This document shows positions 1 to 10,985 of a stretch of DNA of 64,000 nucleotides, piece by piece. This stretch comes from Alphaproteobacteria bacterium. GTDB lineage: Bacteria > Pseudomonadota > Alphaproteobacteria > SMXP01. The notes beneath the pieces are model-generated. The model had not been told where the DNA came from and searched no databases. It saw only the letters and a list, made by a program, of their open reading frames with translations. The stretch covers positions 1 through 64,000 of the forward strand of contig JANQPV010000075.1 in NCBI GenBank assembly GCA_028285305.1, given 5' to 3'. The number at the start of each line of letters is the position of its first letter. Position 1 is the first letter of the stretch. The position numbers and the translations under genes were made by a program.

Positions 1-154
1 CCGTTTTGGTTTTGATGGAAACACAAAACGGCTCCAGATTCCTTGTTTTGCGCGTTTCCTGACGGTGAACCGGATTCCACTTCACCTGGAAACGCTCTAG
101 AGCGACTTTGATCGATTGATCCTCGATCAATCGACTCTCAAGCTCACACCTGGA
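1..154. repeat. Dispersed ~155-bp repeat, copy A (truncated by window edge)
   Basis: This stretch matches, in inverted orientation, the sequence at 33421-33579. Shared blocks are the CCGTTTTGGTTTTGA start, a CCAGATTCC block, a TGTTTTG-GCGTTTC block, and the stretch from TCGATTGATC through CTCAAGCTCACACCTGGAA. It contains a 10-bp hairpin (112-134, loop CTC). Positions 1-8 and 27-34 (CCGTTTTG/CAAAACGG) are also inverted repeats, so the element probably begins left of the window. It abuts the maeB stop codon and could lie in its 3' UTR. No coding frame inside it resembles a protein. Confidence 0.75.
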
Positions 155-160
155 ATTGAT

Positions 161-2464
161 CTAGCGTCGTTTCTTGAACACCGGCGTGTAATTGAGCGGT
201 TCCTGAGTCAGGTCGTAAGCCGCCATGGCCGCCATGGCGACAATATCCGTAACCGGAGCGCCGAGATTGCAAATCTGGATGGGCCGTTTGAGGCCCACCA
301 AAATGGGACCGATTACCGTACACCCGCCCAGCTCTTCGACAATGCTCGTCGAAATATTTGCGCTGTGAATGGCCGGCATGACCAAGACGTTGGCCGTATC
401 CGTCAAGCGGCTAAAGGGATACATATCAATCGCATCCCGGCGCAGCGCCACGGAAACCGACATCTCGCCCTCATACTCGAAATTCACCTTGCGTTGATTA
501 AGGAGCTCAATCGCCTCGCGTACTTTGGTTGAACGCTCGCCCAAAGGCTGGCCAAACGTCGAGTAAGAAACAAGGGCGACGCGCGGCGTGTAGCCCATAC
601 GCCGGGCAACGGTCGCCGCCTGGACGGTAATGTCGGCCAATTCTTCTGCATTCGGCATTTCGGTCACATTCGTGTCCGCGACAAAAATTGGGCGGCCCTT
701 GGCAAGAATGATTGTCACGCCAATAACGCGCTCTCCGGGCATGGGATCCAGAACGAGCTGCACATCGTTGAGTGCGGTCGAGTAGTGGCGCGTCACGCCG
801 GTGACCATCGCATCGGCGTCTTCATGGGCCAGCATACAAGCGCCGAACACGTTTCGATCATTGTTCACGAGACGCTGAACATCACGGTACAGATATCCTT
901 GCCGTTGAAGTCGCTTGTACAAAAACTCCGTGTAAACTGGGTTTTGATCCGACAGCATCGCATTATGGATTTCCAGCGGCGTGTCTTTCTCGAGTCCCAT
1001 CGACACCATTTTGTCTTTAATGCGCTGCTCGCGGCCGATCAGGACCGCCGATCCCATATTCGCGTTCTGGAACGAGATCGCGGCGCGGATGACAGCCTCC
1101 TCTTCGCCTTCGGCGAAGACCACGCGTTTGGGCTCAGAACGAACACGCGCGGTAATCCGCTGCATCATGCCCGCCGTCGGATCGAGCCGCGCTGCCAGCG
1201 TATGCTGATAGTCCAAAGCGTCAGAAATGGGCTTTCGCGCAACGCCGCTGTCACTCGCTGCTTTTGCAACGGCAGGAGGAACATGGCTGATGAGTCTGGG
1301 ATCGAACGGCACGGGGATGATATAATCCGGTCCGTACTGAGGACGGGCGCCGTGATAGGCTGCAGCCACTTCGTCGGGAACGTCCTCCCGTGCCAGTTCG
1401 GCGAGCGCATAGACCGCCGCGATTTTCATTTCTTCGTTGATGGTGGTCGCACGCACATCCAGGGCGCCGCGAAAGATGTAAGGAAAACCTAGAACATTGT
1501 TGACCTGGTTCGGGTAATCCGAGCGCCCCGTCGCCATGATTGCATCATTGCGCAGCTCCGCCACCTCTTCGGGTGTGATTTCCGGATCTGGATTTGCCAT
1601 GGCGAAAATGATGGGCTTGTCGGCCATGGACATGACCATCTCCGGGGTCATCGCTCCCTTTACGGAAAGACCGATGAACACATCGGATCCTTTGACCGCG
1701 TCGGCGAGCGTGCGGCAGGGCGTATCGATCGCATGGGCGGACTTCCATTGGTTCATGCCCTCTTCGCGGCCCTCATAGATGACACCTTTTGAATCACAAA
1801 GAATGGCATTCTCGTGGGGAAGGCCCATGGCCTTTATGAGCTCCAGAACGGCAATCCCGGCGGCGCCAGCACCATTGACTACGACTTTCATGTCCTCAAA
1901 TTTTCGCCCGGTCAGATCCATCGCATTGATCATGCCCGCCGCGCTGATGATCGCGGTCCCATGCTGATCATCATGGAACACGGGAATGTTCATTTCATCG
2001 CGCAAGCGCTGCTCGATCATAAAACTATCCGGTGCTTTGATGTCTTCCAGATTGATGCCACCAAAGGACGGCTCGAGCAGGCGCACGCAGGCGATGAATT
2101 CTTCGATGTCTTCCGTTGCGACCTCGATGTCGATCGAATCCACGTCAGCGAACCGCTTAAAGAGGACGGCTTTGCCTTCCATCACAGGTTTCGAGGCAAG
2201 CGCTCCCAAGTTTCCCAGGCCAAGAATTGCGGTCCCGTTGGAGATCACCGCGACCGTGTTACCCTTCGAGGTATAGTCGTAAGCGGTATCGGGATCTTCG
2301 GCGATGACACGGACGGGGACCGCCACACCGGGTGAATACGCCAGCGATAGGTCGCGCTGGGTCGCCATGGGTTTTGTTGGCACCATGGCCAGCTTGCCCG
2401 GCTGTCCCTCTTTGTGGAAGGCGAGAGCTTCTTCGTCGTTTGAAAGTTCTTTTTTCTGTGCCAT
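161..2464 (-). CDS. maeB: NADP-dependent malic enzyme (malic enzyme-phosphotransacetylase fusion)
   Basis: This enzyme oxidatively decarboxylates malate to pyruvate, producing NADPH, in the cytoplasm. The 767-residue protein has the long bacterial MaeB layout. The malic domain comes first, with the YSPGVAVP and HDDQHGTA motifs in roughly the first 170 residues. A Rossmann NAD(P) domain follows (VVNGAGAAGIA near residue 195), then a C-terminal phosphotransacetylase-like domain from about residue 430 (VVFAEGEEE, HEDADAMVTG, LVMPAIHSANI). In this family the C-terminal domain is generally regulatory, not a working phosphotransacetylase. It is divergent from mutS across 243 bp and its stop codon touches a dispersed repeat. 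Confidence 0.96.
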   Translation of the reverse strand: MAQKKELSNDEEALAFHKEGQPGKLAMVPTKPMATQRDLSLAYSPGVAVPVRVIAEDPDTAYDYTSKGNTVAVISNGTAILGLGNLGALASKPVMEGKAVLFKRFADVDSIDIEVATEDIEEFIACVRLLEPSFGGINLEDIKAPDSFMIEQRLRDEMNIPVFHDDQHGTAIISAAGMINAMDLTGRKFEDMKVVVNGAGAAGIAVLELIKAMGLPHENAILCDSKGVIYEGREEGMNQWKSAHAIDTPCRTLADAVKGSDVFIGLSVKGAMTPEMVMSMADKPIIFAMANPDPEITPEEVAELRNDAIMATGRSDYPNQVNNVLGFPYIFRGALDVRATTINEEMKIAAVYALAELAREDVPDEVAAAYHGARPQYGPDYIIPVPFDPRLISHVPPAVAKAASDSGVARKPISDALDYQHTLAARLDPTAGMMQRITARVRSEPKRVVFAEGEEEAVIRAAISFQNANMGSAVLIGREQRIKDKMVSMGLEKDTPLEIHNAMLSDQNPVYTEFLYKRLQRQGYLYRDVQRLVNNDRNVFGACMLAHEDADAMVTGVTRHYSTALNDVQLVLDPMPGERVIGVTIILAKGRPIFVADTNVTEMPNAEELADITVQAATVARRMGYTPRVALVSYSTFGQPLGERSTKVREAIELLNQRKVNFEYEGEMSVSVALRRDAIDMYPFSRLTDTANVLVMPAIHSANISTSIVEELGGCTVIGPILVGLKRPIQICNLGAPVTDIVAMAAMAAYDLTQEPLNYTPVFKKRR

Positions 2465-2707
2465 TTGGAAGTGTCTTCTTTACGGGTTCCCAGTTTCCAG
2501 TGGATTGGAAAATGCGCGCCTTGTGAACAAAATATTCAGCAGTAATGTGGTCGCACGCGTATCACAAGCATAGTTATCAAGAAATGCGATTGACGAAACC
2601 TTTTGTGATCTGTCTGGGTCAAATTTCCCGGACTGTGGGGTCGAATTTGGGCCCGAAATCGATGGACATCGAGCCCATAGAATGGCCGGACCGGTAGTGA
2701 AGCAGCG

Positions 2708-5371
2708 ATGACCGACAGAGCGACAGGCGCCGGCGACCGCCTCACGCCGATGATGCAGCAATTCTTCGACATCAAGCGGGAGCACCCGGGCTATCTCCTT
2801 TTCTTTCGCATGGGGGACTTTTACGAACTCTTTTTTGACGATGCGGTTGCGGCGGCAAATGCGCTCAACATAGCGCTCACCAAACGGGGCAGACACTTGG
2901 GAGAAGATATTCCCATGTGCGGCGTCCCAATCCATGCTGCCGAAACCTATCTGCAAAAGCTCATTCAACAAGAGTTCAAAGTGGCCATCTGTGAGCAGAT
3001 GGAAGACCCGGCCGAAGCGAAGAAACGGGGTCCGAAATCGGTCGTGAAACGGGAAGTTATTCGTTTGGTCACACCAGGAACAATCACAGAAGACGCGCTT
3101 CTCGACACCAAGGCAAACAACTATTTAGCTTGTCTGCACGCTAATCCGCACAGAAATGAACTGGCGCTGGCCTGGATCGATATGTCGACGGGGGAGTTCT
3201 GCGTTGAAAATCTTACGGCTGACACGGCCGAGGCCACGATTGCCCGGGTATCCCCCCGCGAGCTCTTGATCTCGGAGACCTTGTCGGGTGACGGACTGCC
3301 GCCCTACTTGGTTGACTCGGATCAATTGACAATCGTGCCCGACCAAAGCTTCCGCGTTTCGGGTGCCGAGAAAGGTCTGGCTGAGCGGTTCGGCGTTAAA
3401 ACGCTTAGCGCTTTTGGCGACTTCGAAAGAAGCGAGCACGCCGCGATGACCGCCCTCATTGAGTATATAGACTTAACGCAAATGGGCCGCATGCCGGCCA
3501 TTAATCCTCCCAGTCGCGTCACGTCCGGGGATCGCATGACGATTGATGCGGCGACACAATCGAACCTTGAACTTGTGACAAAACTCTCCGGCACGCCGGA
3601 GGGCAGCCTGAGTCATACCATGGATGTCACCCTGACGGGCGCCGGGTCACGCCTGCTGAAGCAATGGCTTGTGTCCCCGCTAACCCAAGTGCCTCAAATC
3701 AATGATCGTCTGGATGCGGTCGAATTCGCTCTCTTCCAAGAAGACTTTCGAGCCGAAGTGCGCGAGATCCTCGCGAAGTGTCCGGACATGTCTCGCCCAT
3801 TGTCCAGATTGTCGTTGGATCGCGGCGGTCCGCGTGATCTTGCGGCGCTGAGACAAGCACTGGAGTGCGCGGCGAGACTGCACGCGGTCGTTTCTCAATT
3901 CGCAGACGGATTAGTTTCAATTCCGGCGTTGACCGCGCATTTGACAAGCGACCTCAATTCATTTGCCGAGTTAACGGAGGTTTTGGGGAGCGCCCTCAGC
4001 GAAGAGCTTCCCTTTCATGCCCGAGATGGTGGATTTGTGGCGGCCGGATATTGTGCCGATCTCGATGAAACGCGAAAGCTAAAAGAAGATAGCCGACAGC
4101 TGATCGCTGCCATGCAAGCCGAACTGCAATCCGAAACTGGGCTCAAGTCGCTCAAAGTTCGCCACAACAACATGCTGGGTTACTATATCGAAGTTCCCTC
4201 AAGGCAGGCCGAGCCTTTGCTGCAGCCGCCTCTCTCGGACCGGTTCATCCATCGCCAGACCATGGCCAATGCCCTTCGCTTTACCACCCTCGAACTCAGC
4301 GAACTCGACCGAAAGATCTCGCAAGCTTCCGATCAAGCCCTCCAGCGCGAATTGGAGATATTCGATGAATTGAAAACAGCGATTCTGGAAAAACGCACGG
4401 CCATTTCCCAGGCGGCCGGCTCCCTGGCCCAGATGGATCTTCTTACAGCCCTTGCAGAGCTTGCCCATGACCGCAATTACGTCCGTCCCATCCTGACCAA
4501 GGACAAGCGCTTTGGCATTACGGCCGGAAGGCACCCCGTGGTGGAAGACGCTCAGGCAGGCGCGCAAGAATTCGTCGCGAACGATTGTGATCTAGGCGAT
4601 GAGGGTCAGCGACTGTGGCTGGTGACGGGTCCCAATATGGCGGGCAAGTCGACATTTTTACGCCAAAACGCGCTCATTGCGATCATGGCTCAAATGGGCT
4701 CGTTCGTTCCTGCGGAAAGGGCTGAAATCGGTACGATCGATCGCTTGTACAGCCGGGTGGGCGCTGCCGATGACCTAGCGCGTGGCCGTTCGACGTTCAT
4801 GGTTGAAATGGTCGAAACGGCCGCAATTCTTAATCAGGCCACTGAGAACTCGCTCGTCATCCTTGATGAAGTGGGGCGCGGCACGGCAACGTTCGATGGT
4901 CTCTCCATTGCTTGGGCCGCCCTTGAGCATCTTCATAATTCAACGAAGTGCCGCACGCTGTTCGCCACGCACTTCCATGAACTCACCCGCCTTGCACAAA
5001 ACCTGAAATACATGAAGAACGTGACCATTCGGGTGAAGGAGTGGAAAGGAGATCTCGTTTTTCTCCACGAAATTGCCGAAGGCGCGGCGGATCGGTCTTA
5101 CGGGATCCAAGTGGCGCGGCTTGCCGGATTGCCGCCCGGCGTGACCGCAAGAGCCGAACAGATCCTGAAGGCCCTCGAAAAAGACCAAGAGTCGAACAAG
5201 GCGGCGTCCGCTATAGAGGAATTGCCTCTATTTGCTGGTCTGAGCGAACCGCCACCTTCGAGCGATCCAAGTCCGGTCGATGACATGCTGGCGGAGATTG
5301 ACCCGGACCGCTTAACGCCGCGTCAGGCGCTGGACGCGCTTTACGCTTTAAAAGATGCCGAGACCCGTTAA
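2708..5371 (+). CDS. mutS: DNA mismatch repair protein MutS
   Basis: MutS recognises mismatches and small loops and starts methyl-independent or MutL-dependent repair. Length is 887 residues, typical for MutS1. The mismatch-reading Phe-X-Glu motif is F38-Y-E40 in the N-terminal domain. The ATPase core near residues 641-649 has a Walker A (GPNMAGKST), followed by the signature region STFMVEM and a Walker B ([12 protein letters not shown]). The family's usual GRGTSTYDG is GRGTATFDG here, a mild variation. A C-terminal tail ([14 protein letters not shown]) matches the dimerisation/tetramer helix of the family. It is followed after 41 bp by glnD and precedes it in the same orientation, as in many Hyphomicrobiales. 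Confidence 0.98.
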   Translation: MTDRATGAGDRLTPMMQQFFDIKREHPGYLLFFRMGDFYELFFDDAVAAANALNIALTKRGRHLGEDIPMCGVPIHAAETYLQKLIQQEFKVAICEQMEDPAEAKKRGPKSVVKREVIRLVTPGTITEDALLDTKANNYLACLHANPHRNELALAWIDMSTGEFCVENLTADTAEATIARVSPRELLISETLSGDGLPPYLVDSDQLTIVPDQSFRVSGAEKGLAERFGVKTLSAFGDFERSEHAAMTALIEYIDLTQMGRMPAINPPSRVTSGDRMTIDAATQSNLELVTKLSGTPEGSLSHTMDVTLTGAGSRLLKQWLVSPLTQVPQINDRLDAVEFALFQEDFRAEVREILAKCPDMSRPLSRLSLDRGGPRDLAALRQALECAARLHAVVSQFADGLVSIPALTAHLTSDLNSFAELTEVLGSALSEELPFHARDGGFVAAGYCADLDETRKLKEDSRQLIAAMQAELQSETGLKSLKVRHNNMLGYYIEVPSRQAEPLLQPPLSDRFIHRQTMANALRFTTLELSELDRKISQASDQALQRELEIFDELKTAILEKRTAISQAAGSLAQMDLLTALAELAHDRNYVRPILTKDKRFGITAGRHPVVEDAQAGAQEFVANDCDLGDEGQRLWLVTGPNMAGKSTFLRQNALIAIMAQMGSFVPAERAEIGTIDRLYSRVGAADDLARGRSTFMVEMVETAAILNQATENSLVILDEVGRGTATFDGLSIAWAALEHLHNSTKCRTLFATHFHELTRLAQNLKYMKNVTIRVKEWKGDLVFLHEIAEGAADRSYGIQVARLAGLPPGVTARAEQILKALEKDQESNKAASAIEELPLFAGLSEPPPSSDPSPVDDMLAEIDPDRLTPRQALDALYALKDAETR

Positions 5372-5412
5372 TATCTGCATCGCTAACTGCAGTTGAGAGA
5401 GAAGCAGCCCGC

Positions 5413-8178
5413 ATGTCAGACTTGCCACCTTTCATGGACGGAGAAGCCATTCGGGCCGATCTGACGACGATCGCGCTTTCGGAAGACCTTTCTGAAGCTG
5501 AGCGGCGCACATCTGTTCTCGATTACTTGCGCCGGCTGCGCGAACAGGGGTTGAAATCTGCGGAACAAGATCTGAATGAAGGGACCGATGGCCGGGAGGT
5601 CGCAAGGTTCATTTCACGCCTTCATGACCTCCTGATCCAGGTCCTGTACGATTACACGACTGTCCACATGTACCGCTCTCGAAATCCAACGCAGGCAGAG
5701 CGCTTTAGCATCGTCGCCGTGGGCGGTTACGGCCGGGGCGACTTGGCGCCCGGATCCGACATCGATCTTCTCTTTTTGTTGCCCTACAAGCAAACACCAT
5801 GGGGAGAGAGCGTCGTCGAATTCATGCTCTACATTCTCTGGGACCTGGGGTTGAAGGTCGGGCATTCGACGCGGACGATAGACCAATGTATCCGTCTCTC
5901 GATAGAAGACATCACGATACGGACGTCTTTGTTGGAGATGCGCTACTTGTGGGGCGATGAAACGCTCTTTCAAGAGCTCAAAGACGCCTATTGGTCAAAA
6001 GTCGTTGAAGGCACTGAGGGCGAATTCGTCCAGCTGAAATTGCAGGAAAGGGACCTCCGCCACGAGAGAGCAGGATCGTCCAGATATCTCGTGGAGCCCA
6101 ATCTCAAAGAAGGCAAGGGCGGCTTAAGGGATCTCAACACCCTCTTCTGGATTGCCAAGTACATCTACAATGTCGATGAGGATCACAAACTACTAGAGAT
6201 TGGCCTACTGACGGATGAAGAATACAACATGCTCGTCCATGCCTATTCGCACCTCTGGACCGTGCGCTGTCATCTGCACTTTCTTCGCGGGCGAGCCGAG
6301 GAGAAACTCACGTTCGACGTCCAACCGGAATTGGCAGAGCGGCTGAACTACGAGGATACCGAAGCACAGTCTGCCGTCGAACTCTTCATGAAGGACTATT
6401 TCTGGGTCGCCAAAAATGTCGGTGACTTAACGCGCATATTCTGCGCTTCGCTCGAAGATCGTTATTCCATTCGGTGGCCGAGATTACGGCGCCTTCTCGG
6501 CTTCACCGGGCGGCGTAATCTGGATCAAGAAGGGTTCTTCATAGAAAACGGCCGATTGAATATCGAGGGACCCGAAGTGTTCCAGGAGGATCCTATCAAT
6601 TTGATCCGGCTCTTCCACATTGCGGACCAAAAGTCGGCGGACATTCACCCCGAAGCCCTTCGTGTTGTAAAGCAGCACCTTCATCTGATTGACGATCCGT
6701 TTCGAGAGAACAAAGAGGCGAACGCGATCTTCCGCGACCTGCTGACCTCCGAACGGGATCCGGAATGGGAACTCCGCCGCATGAGCGAAGCCGGCGTGTT
6801 GGGCCGTTTTGTGCCGGAATTCGGCAAAGTAGAAGCGATGATGCAGTTCAATATGTATCATCATTACACGGTAGATGAGCACACAATTCGAGCAATGGGC
6901 ATCTTGTCCCAGATCGAACGGGGAGAATTCAAAGACGAGCACCCTCTCTCTCACGAGATCATTCATAAGATCCATGACCGGGACATTCTCTTTGTCGCGT
7001 TGTTTTTGCACGATATTGCTAAGGGACGCCCGGAAGATCACTCCGAAGCAGGTGCAGAAATTGCGCTGTCCTTTTGCCCGCGGTTGGCCATGACGAACAA
7101 GCAGACCGAAACCGTATCTTGGCTGGTCAAGCACCACTTGTTAATGAGCGAGTTTGCTCAGAGCAGAGATATTTCGGATCCGCAGACAATAGCGGCCTTT
7201 ACCAAAACAGTTCAGTCTACGGAGCGATTGCGCTTGCTTTTGGTGTTGACTGTCGCCGATATACGTGCCGTGGGTCCCGGTGTCTGGAATGGTTGGAAAG
7301 GCCAGCTTCTTCGCGATCTATACTATGAAGCCGAAAACGTTCTCCAGCATGGTCAAGCGCCCGGCAGCGCCTCACACCAGGCGCACAGGGTTGAAGAGGC
7401 AAAAGAGGCCCTGCGCGCTCGTTTCTCCGGTTGGTCAAAATCAGACATCGAAACGGCGCTGTCACGCCATGGCGACAGCTATTGGTTATCTTTTGATACA
7501 GACTCGCATTTTCGGCATGCTGACGCTCTGCGTTCCGGTGAGCAAGCGGGAGAAGATGTGGTTGTGACCCATGCCTCTGATCCCTTCCAATCCATCACCG
7601 AACTGATGGTCGTCACCGATGACCGATTGGGTTTGTTTTCAGGGCTTGCGGGCACCCTCTCCATGAACGGGGCCACCATCAAAGACGCCAAGATCTTCAC
7701 CACCAAAGACAACAAAGCCCTCGATGTGTTCTATATCCAAGACACCCAAGGCAAACCCTTTGATGATCAATCGCGCCTCGCGCGTTTGATCGACGGCGTA
7801 AAAGGTCTGGCGCGCCAAGAGCTTGATCCGGCAGACAAGATCCCGCGCCCCAAACTGGGCAGCCGCGAACAACCTTTCACAGTCGAGACTCAGGTCGTGT
7901 TCGACAACGACGTGTCGGACATTTACACGGTTCTCGAGGTCACGAGCAGAGACCGACCCGGACTCTTGTACGACCTGACCCAAGCGCTCCTAAAGCTTCA
8001 GATTTCACTCGTCTCGGCTCACATTGCCACATACGGTGAAGAAGCTGTCGACGTTTTCTATGTGAAGGACCGGGCGGGACGAAAGATCAACAAAGAGACC
8101 GATCAAGAGGCCGTGCGCAGCGACATCGTCAAAGCCGTCGATCAATATAGCTTGCAATCGGCAAACGCTGCTGCTTGA
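5413..8178 (+). CDS. glnD: Bifunctional [protein-PII] uridylyltransferase/uridylyl-removing enzyme
   Basis: GlnD senses glutamine and adds or removes UMP on PII proteins, controlling nitrogen assimilation. The 921-residue protein shows the expected order. A nucleotidyltransferase domain carries GGYGRGDLAPGSDIDLLF near residue 103. A GlnE/GlnD linker follows, then an HD hydrolase domain (HDIAKGRPEDHS near residue 533), and two C-terminal ACT domains, from about residue 725 (VTDDRLGLFSGLAGTL) and 838 (VTSRDRPGLLYDLTQAL). All key motifs look intact. It sits between mutS and murJ, a conserved alphaproteobacterial arrangement. Confidence 0.97.
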   Translation: MSDLPPFMDGEAIRADLTTIALSEDLSEAERRTSVLDYLRRLREQGLKSAEQDLNEGTDGREVARFISRLHDLLIQVLYDYTTVHMYRSRNPTQAERFSIVAVGGYGRGDLAPGSDIDLLFLLPYKQTPWGESVVEFMLYILWDLGLKVGHSTRTIDQCIRLSIEDITIRTSLLEMRYLWGDETLFQELKDAYWSKVVEGTEGEFVQLKLQERDLRHERAGSSRYLVEPNLKEGKGGLRDLNTLFWIAKYIYNVDEDHKLLEIGLLTDEEYNMLVHAYSHLWTVRCHLHFLRGRAEEKLTFDVQPELAERLNYEDTEAQSAVELFMKDYFWVAKNVGDLTRIFCASLEDRYSIRWPRLRRLLGFTGRRNLDQEGFFIENGRLNIEGPEVFQEDPINLIRLFHIADQKSADIHPEALRVVKQHLHLIDDPFRENKEANAIFRDLLTSERDPEWELRRMSEAGVLGRFVPEFGKVEAMMQFNMYHHYTVDEHTIRAMGILSQIERGEFKDEHPLSHEIIHKIHDRDILFVALFLHDIAKGRPEDHSEAGAEIALSFCPRLAMTNKQTETVSWLVKHHLLMSEFAQSRDISDPQTIAAFTKTVQSTERLRLLLVLTVADIRAVGPGVWNGWKGQLLRDLYYEAENVLQHGQAPGSASHQAHRVEEAKEALRARFSGWSKSDIETALSRHGDSYWLSFDTDSHFRHADALRSGEQAGEDVVVTHASDPFQSITELMVVTDDRLGLFSGLAGTLSMNGATIKDAKIFTTKDNKALDVFYIQDTQGKPFDDQSRLARLIDGVKGLARQELDPADKIPRPKLGSREQPFTVETQVVFDNDVSDIYTVLEVTSRDRPGLLYDLTQALLKLQISLVSAHIATYGEEAVDVFYVKDRAGRKINKETDQEAVRSDIVKAVDQYSLQSANAAA

Positions 8179-8266
8179 ACCGTGCCCCGCGGGCCTTCCA
8201 ATAAACACAATTGAAACACTTACTCTCTCAAGGTGCGAGCCGTCGTGTGAGACAAGGAGCTCTTGA

Positions 8267-9841
8267 ATGAACTTACTCCGCAGCACCGCGACGGTCGGCG
8301 GAATGACAGCCATCAGCCGCGTGTTGGGGTTTGTGCGAGACGTGTTGATTGCGGGCACGCTTGGAACGGGTCCCATAGCAGATGCGTTTTTCGTCGCCTT
8401 CCGCTTTCCAAATTTGTTTCGACGATTTTTTGCCGAAGGCGCCTTCAACGCCGCATTCGTTCCGCTGTTTTCCGAGGATCTAAAGACCAAAGGACCCGAT
8501 GCGGCGAAACAATTCGCCGGAGAAGCCCTCAGTCTCCTTACGTTTGCGCTCCTGGCGTTTACCGCGTTGGCGCAAATCGCAATGCCCTGGGTCATCCATG
8601 TCATTGCGCCGGGCTTCTCCGACGATCCCGAAAAGTTCGACTTAGCTGTGCTCTTTACACGGATTACAACGCCTTATCTTCTCTTTGTCTCGTTGCTGGC
8701 CGTTCTCTCGGGCATATTGAATTCCCTCGGCCGCTTTGCTGTCGCGGCGGCGGCTCCAACCCTACTCAATGTGGTATTGATTGGTGCGCTGCTGTTTGCG
8801 ACGCCCTACTTCGAGACACCGGGCCATGTCCTCGTCTGGGGAGTTGCGTTTGCGGGAGTCATTCAGTTCCTGGCCGTGGCATGGGGGGCCCGGCGCTCAG
8901 GCATGTTGCCTCGGCTGCACGCCCCGCGCCTGACGCCGCGCGTCAAGAAACTGATCGCGCTTGGCATTCCGGGCGTGATCGCTGGTGGGATCGTCCAGAT
9001 CAACTTGGTGGTTGGTCAAATCATCGCGAGCATCGAGGACGGTGCAGTTGCAGCCTTGAGCTATGCCGATCGAGTCTATCAATTGCCTCTTGGCCTGATT
9101 GGCGTGGCGATGGGTGTGGTTTTGTTGCCCGAACTCTCACGCCGGCTCTCTGATGAAGATTTTTCAGGTGCGCTCGAGTCCCAGAATCGAGCGCTGGAAA
9201 TTACGCTTTTGTTGACATTGCCGGCGGCGGTTGCGCTTTTTGTGATCCCTTTTCTCGTCACAAAGGTCCTGTTCGTCACGGCACCCACTGTGCTTTTGGG
9301 GGGCAGCCAATTTAATTTGAACGATGCGACAATCACCGGACAGGCCTTGGCGGCGTTTGCGGTGGGGCTGCCCGCCTTTGTTCTGATCCGTGTATTTCAG
9401 CCAGGTTTCTTTGCCCGCCAAGACACAAGGACGCCGATGATATTTTCTGCCATCAACACTGCCATCAATATCGCCCTTAGTATCTATCTCTTCCTAATTC
9501 TTAAGATCGGAATCATGGGCATTGCCATAGCAACGTCTGCGGCCGCTTGGGTAAATGTGGCCCTGTTGGCAGGCACGCTCGCCAGGAGGGGGCTGTACAA
9601 GATGGACGGGCGCATAAGATACCGCTTGCCGCGGATCGCGTTGGCAAGCGTTATTATGGGCGGCGTTCTATTCGCACTGCAGTCAGAGCTGCAGGGATGG
9701 GCCAATGGGACGGCACTTCAACAAGTGCAGGCTTTGGGAATTCTGGTTGGGACTGGCGTGCTCTTGTTCTTTGTCATGGCCCACCTCACCGGCGGCACGC
9801 GTCTCAACGAATTCGTCGGAGCCTTTCGGCGCAGCACATAA
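8267..9841 (+). CDS. murJ: Lipid II flippase MurJ (MviN)
   Basis: MurJ flips the peptidoglycan precursor lipid II across the inner membrane. The 524-residue protein is almost entirely hydrophobic segments, consistent with the 14-helix MOP-superfamily fold. The N-terminus is typical of the family (TVGGMTAISRVLGFVRDVLIA, then DAFFVAFRFPNLFRRFFAEGA). The charged cavity residues of the family (R in GFVRD, R in FRFPN) are present. An AAGGAG-like site (GACAAGGAGCTC) lies just before ATG 8267. It follows glnD after 88 bp. Confidence 0.96.
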   Translation: MNLLRSTATVGGMTAISRVLGFVRDVLIAGTLGTGPIADAFFVAFRFPNLFRRFFAEGAFNAAFVPLFSEDLKTKGPDAAKQFAGEALSLLTFALLAFTALAQIAMPWVIHVIAPGFSDDPEKFDLAVLFTRITTPYLLFVSLLAVLSGILNSLGRFAVAAAAPTLLNVVLIGALLFATPYFETPGHVLVWGVAFAGVIQFLAVAWGARRSGMLPRLHAPRLTPRVKKLIALGIPGVIAGGIVQINLVVGQIIASIEDGAVAALSYADRVYQLPLGLIGVAMGVVLLPELSRRLSDEDFSGALESQNRALEITLLLTLPAAVALFVIPFLVTKVLFVTAPTVLLGGSQFNLNDATITGQALAAFAVGLPAFVLIRVFQPGFFARQDTRTPMIFSAINTAINIALSIYLFLILKIGIMGIAIATSAAAWVNVALLAGTLARRGLYKMDGRIRYRLPRIALASVIMGGVLFALQSELQGWANGTALQQVQALGILVGTGVLLFFVMAHLTGGTRLNEFVGAFRRST

Positions 9842-9922
9842 GATTTTCATTAGTTTGGACCCTTGGCAGCCGGTTGCAAAGGGGCCACATAAACGCCATA
9901 ACCGCGCCCGGGATTTAGGAAA

Positions 9923-10948
9923 ATGTCGGAACAAACTATCACCTACCAGGGACCAGAACGGGTCTTCTCCGGTGTACAGCCCACGGGCAACCTCCATCTG
10001 GGAAACTATCTCGGGGCCATCAAGCGGTTCGTCGACCTTCAGCATGAGTACAACTGCTTATATTGCGTTGTTGACCTTCACGCGATCACTGTTTGGCAAG
10101 ACCCCCGTGAGCTGAGGTCCAGCACACGGGAAGTAGCAGCCGCTTTCATTGCAGCCGGCGTTGATCCGGAGCGGAGCATCATCTTCAATCAAAGCGCTGT
10201 TTCAGCCCATGCCGAACTGGCCTGGATATTCAATTGCGTGGCCCGCATGGGATGGCTCAACCGGATGACTCAGTTCAAGGACAAGGCCGGCAAGGACAAG
10301 GAGAATGCTTCCGTCGGATTGTTCGCCTACCCCAATCTAATGGCGGCGGATATTTTGGCATATAAGGCAACGCACGTACCCGTAGGAGACGACCAGAAGC
10401 AGCATCTGGAACTGAGCAGGGATATAGCCCAGAAGTTCAACAATGATTTTGACGCGCCCGGTTTTTTTCCCTTGCCCGAGCCGCTGATCGCCGGCCCGGC
10501 GACCCGGGTCATGAGCTTGCGTGACGGCTCTGCAAAGATGAGCAAATCCGAAAAATCCGACCACTCACGGATCAATTTGTCGGATGATGCAGACGCGATC
10601 GCAAAGAAGTTCAAGAAGGCCAAGTCCGACCCGGATCTTCTGCCTGCGAGCGTGGACGGCCTGAGAGAAAGGCCCGAAGCGGAAAACCTGCTGGGCATAT
10701 TCGCGGCTTTATCCGATCGTGCGATCGAAGACGTTGTCGAACAGTTTGCTGGGCAACAATTTTCGTCTCTCAAAAACGAATTGACCGATCTGGCTATCTC
10801 GGTTTTGGAACCGATCCGCGGTGAGATGGACAAGCTATTGGCCGACCAGGACGAATTGGACAAAGTGCTGGCATCAGGTGCAGGGCGTGCGGACGAAATT
10901 GCCCAGCCAATTCTAAGTGAGACGAAGCGGATTGTCGGGCTCATCTAA
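9923..10948 (+). CDS. trpS: Tryptophan--tRNA ligase
   Basis: This class Ic synthetase charges tRNA-Trp. The HIGH-type signature is [13 protein letters not shown] near residue 20, and the KMSKS signature is KMSKSEKSD near residue 205. Length (341 residues) and the DLHAITV and [15 protein letters not shown] segments fit bacterial TrpRS. It is downstream of murJ, as in other Hyphomicrobiales. Confidence 0.98.
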   Translation: MSEQTITYQGPERVFSGVQPTGNLHLGNYLGAIKRFVDLQHEYNCLYCVVDLHAITVWQDPRELRSSTREVAAAFIAAGVDPERSIIFNQSAVSAHAELAWIFNCVARMGWLNRMTQFKDKAGKDKENASVGLFAYPNLMAADILAYKATHVPVGDDQKQHLELSRDIAQKFNNDFDAPGFFPLPEPLIAGPATRVMSLRDGSAKMSKSEKSDHSRINLSDDADAIAKKFKKAKSDPDLLPASVDGLRERPEAENLLGIFAALSDRAIEDVVEQFAGQQFSSLKNELTDLAISVLEPIRGEMDKLLADQDELDKVLASGAGRADEIAQPILSETKRIVGLI

Positions 10949-10985
10949 ATGACAAGAGTGAACGATCAGGTGCAATAGAGCGATC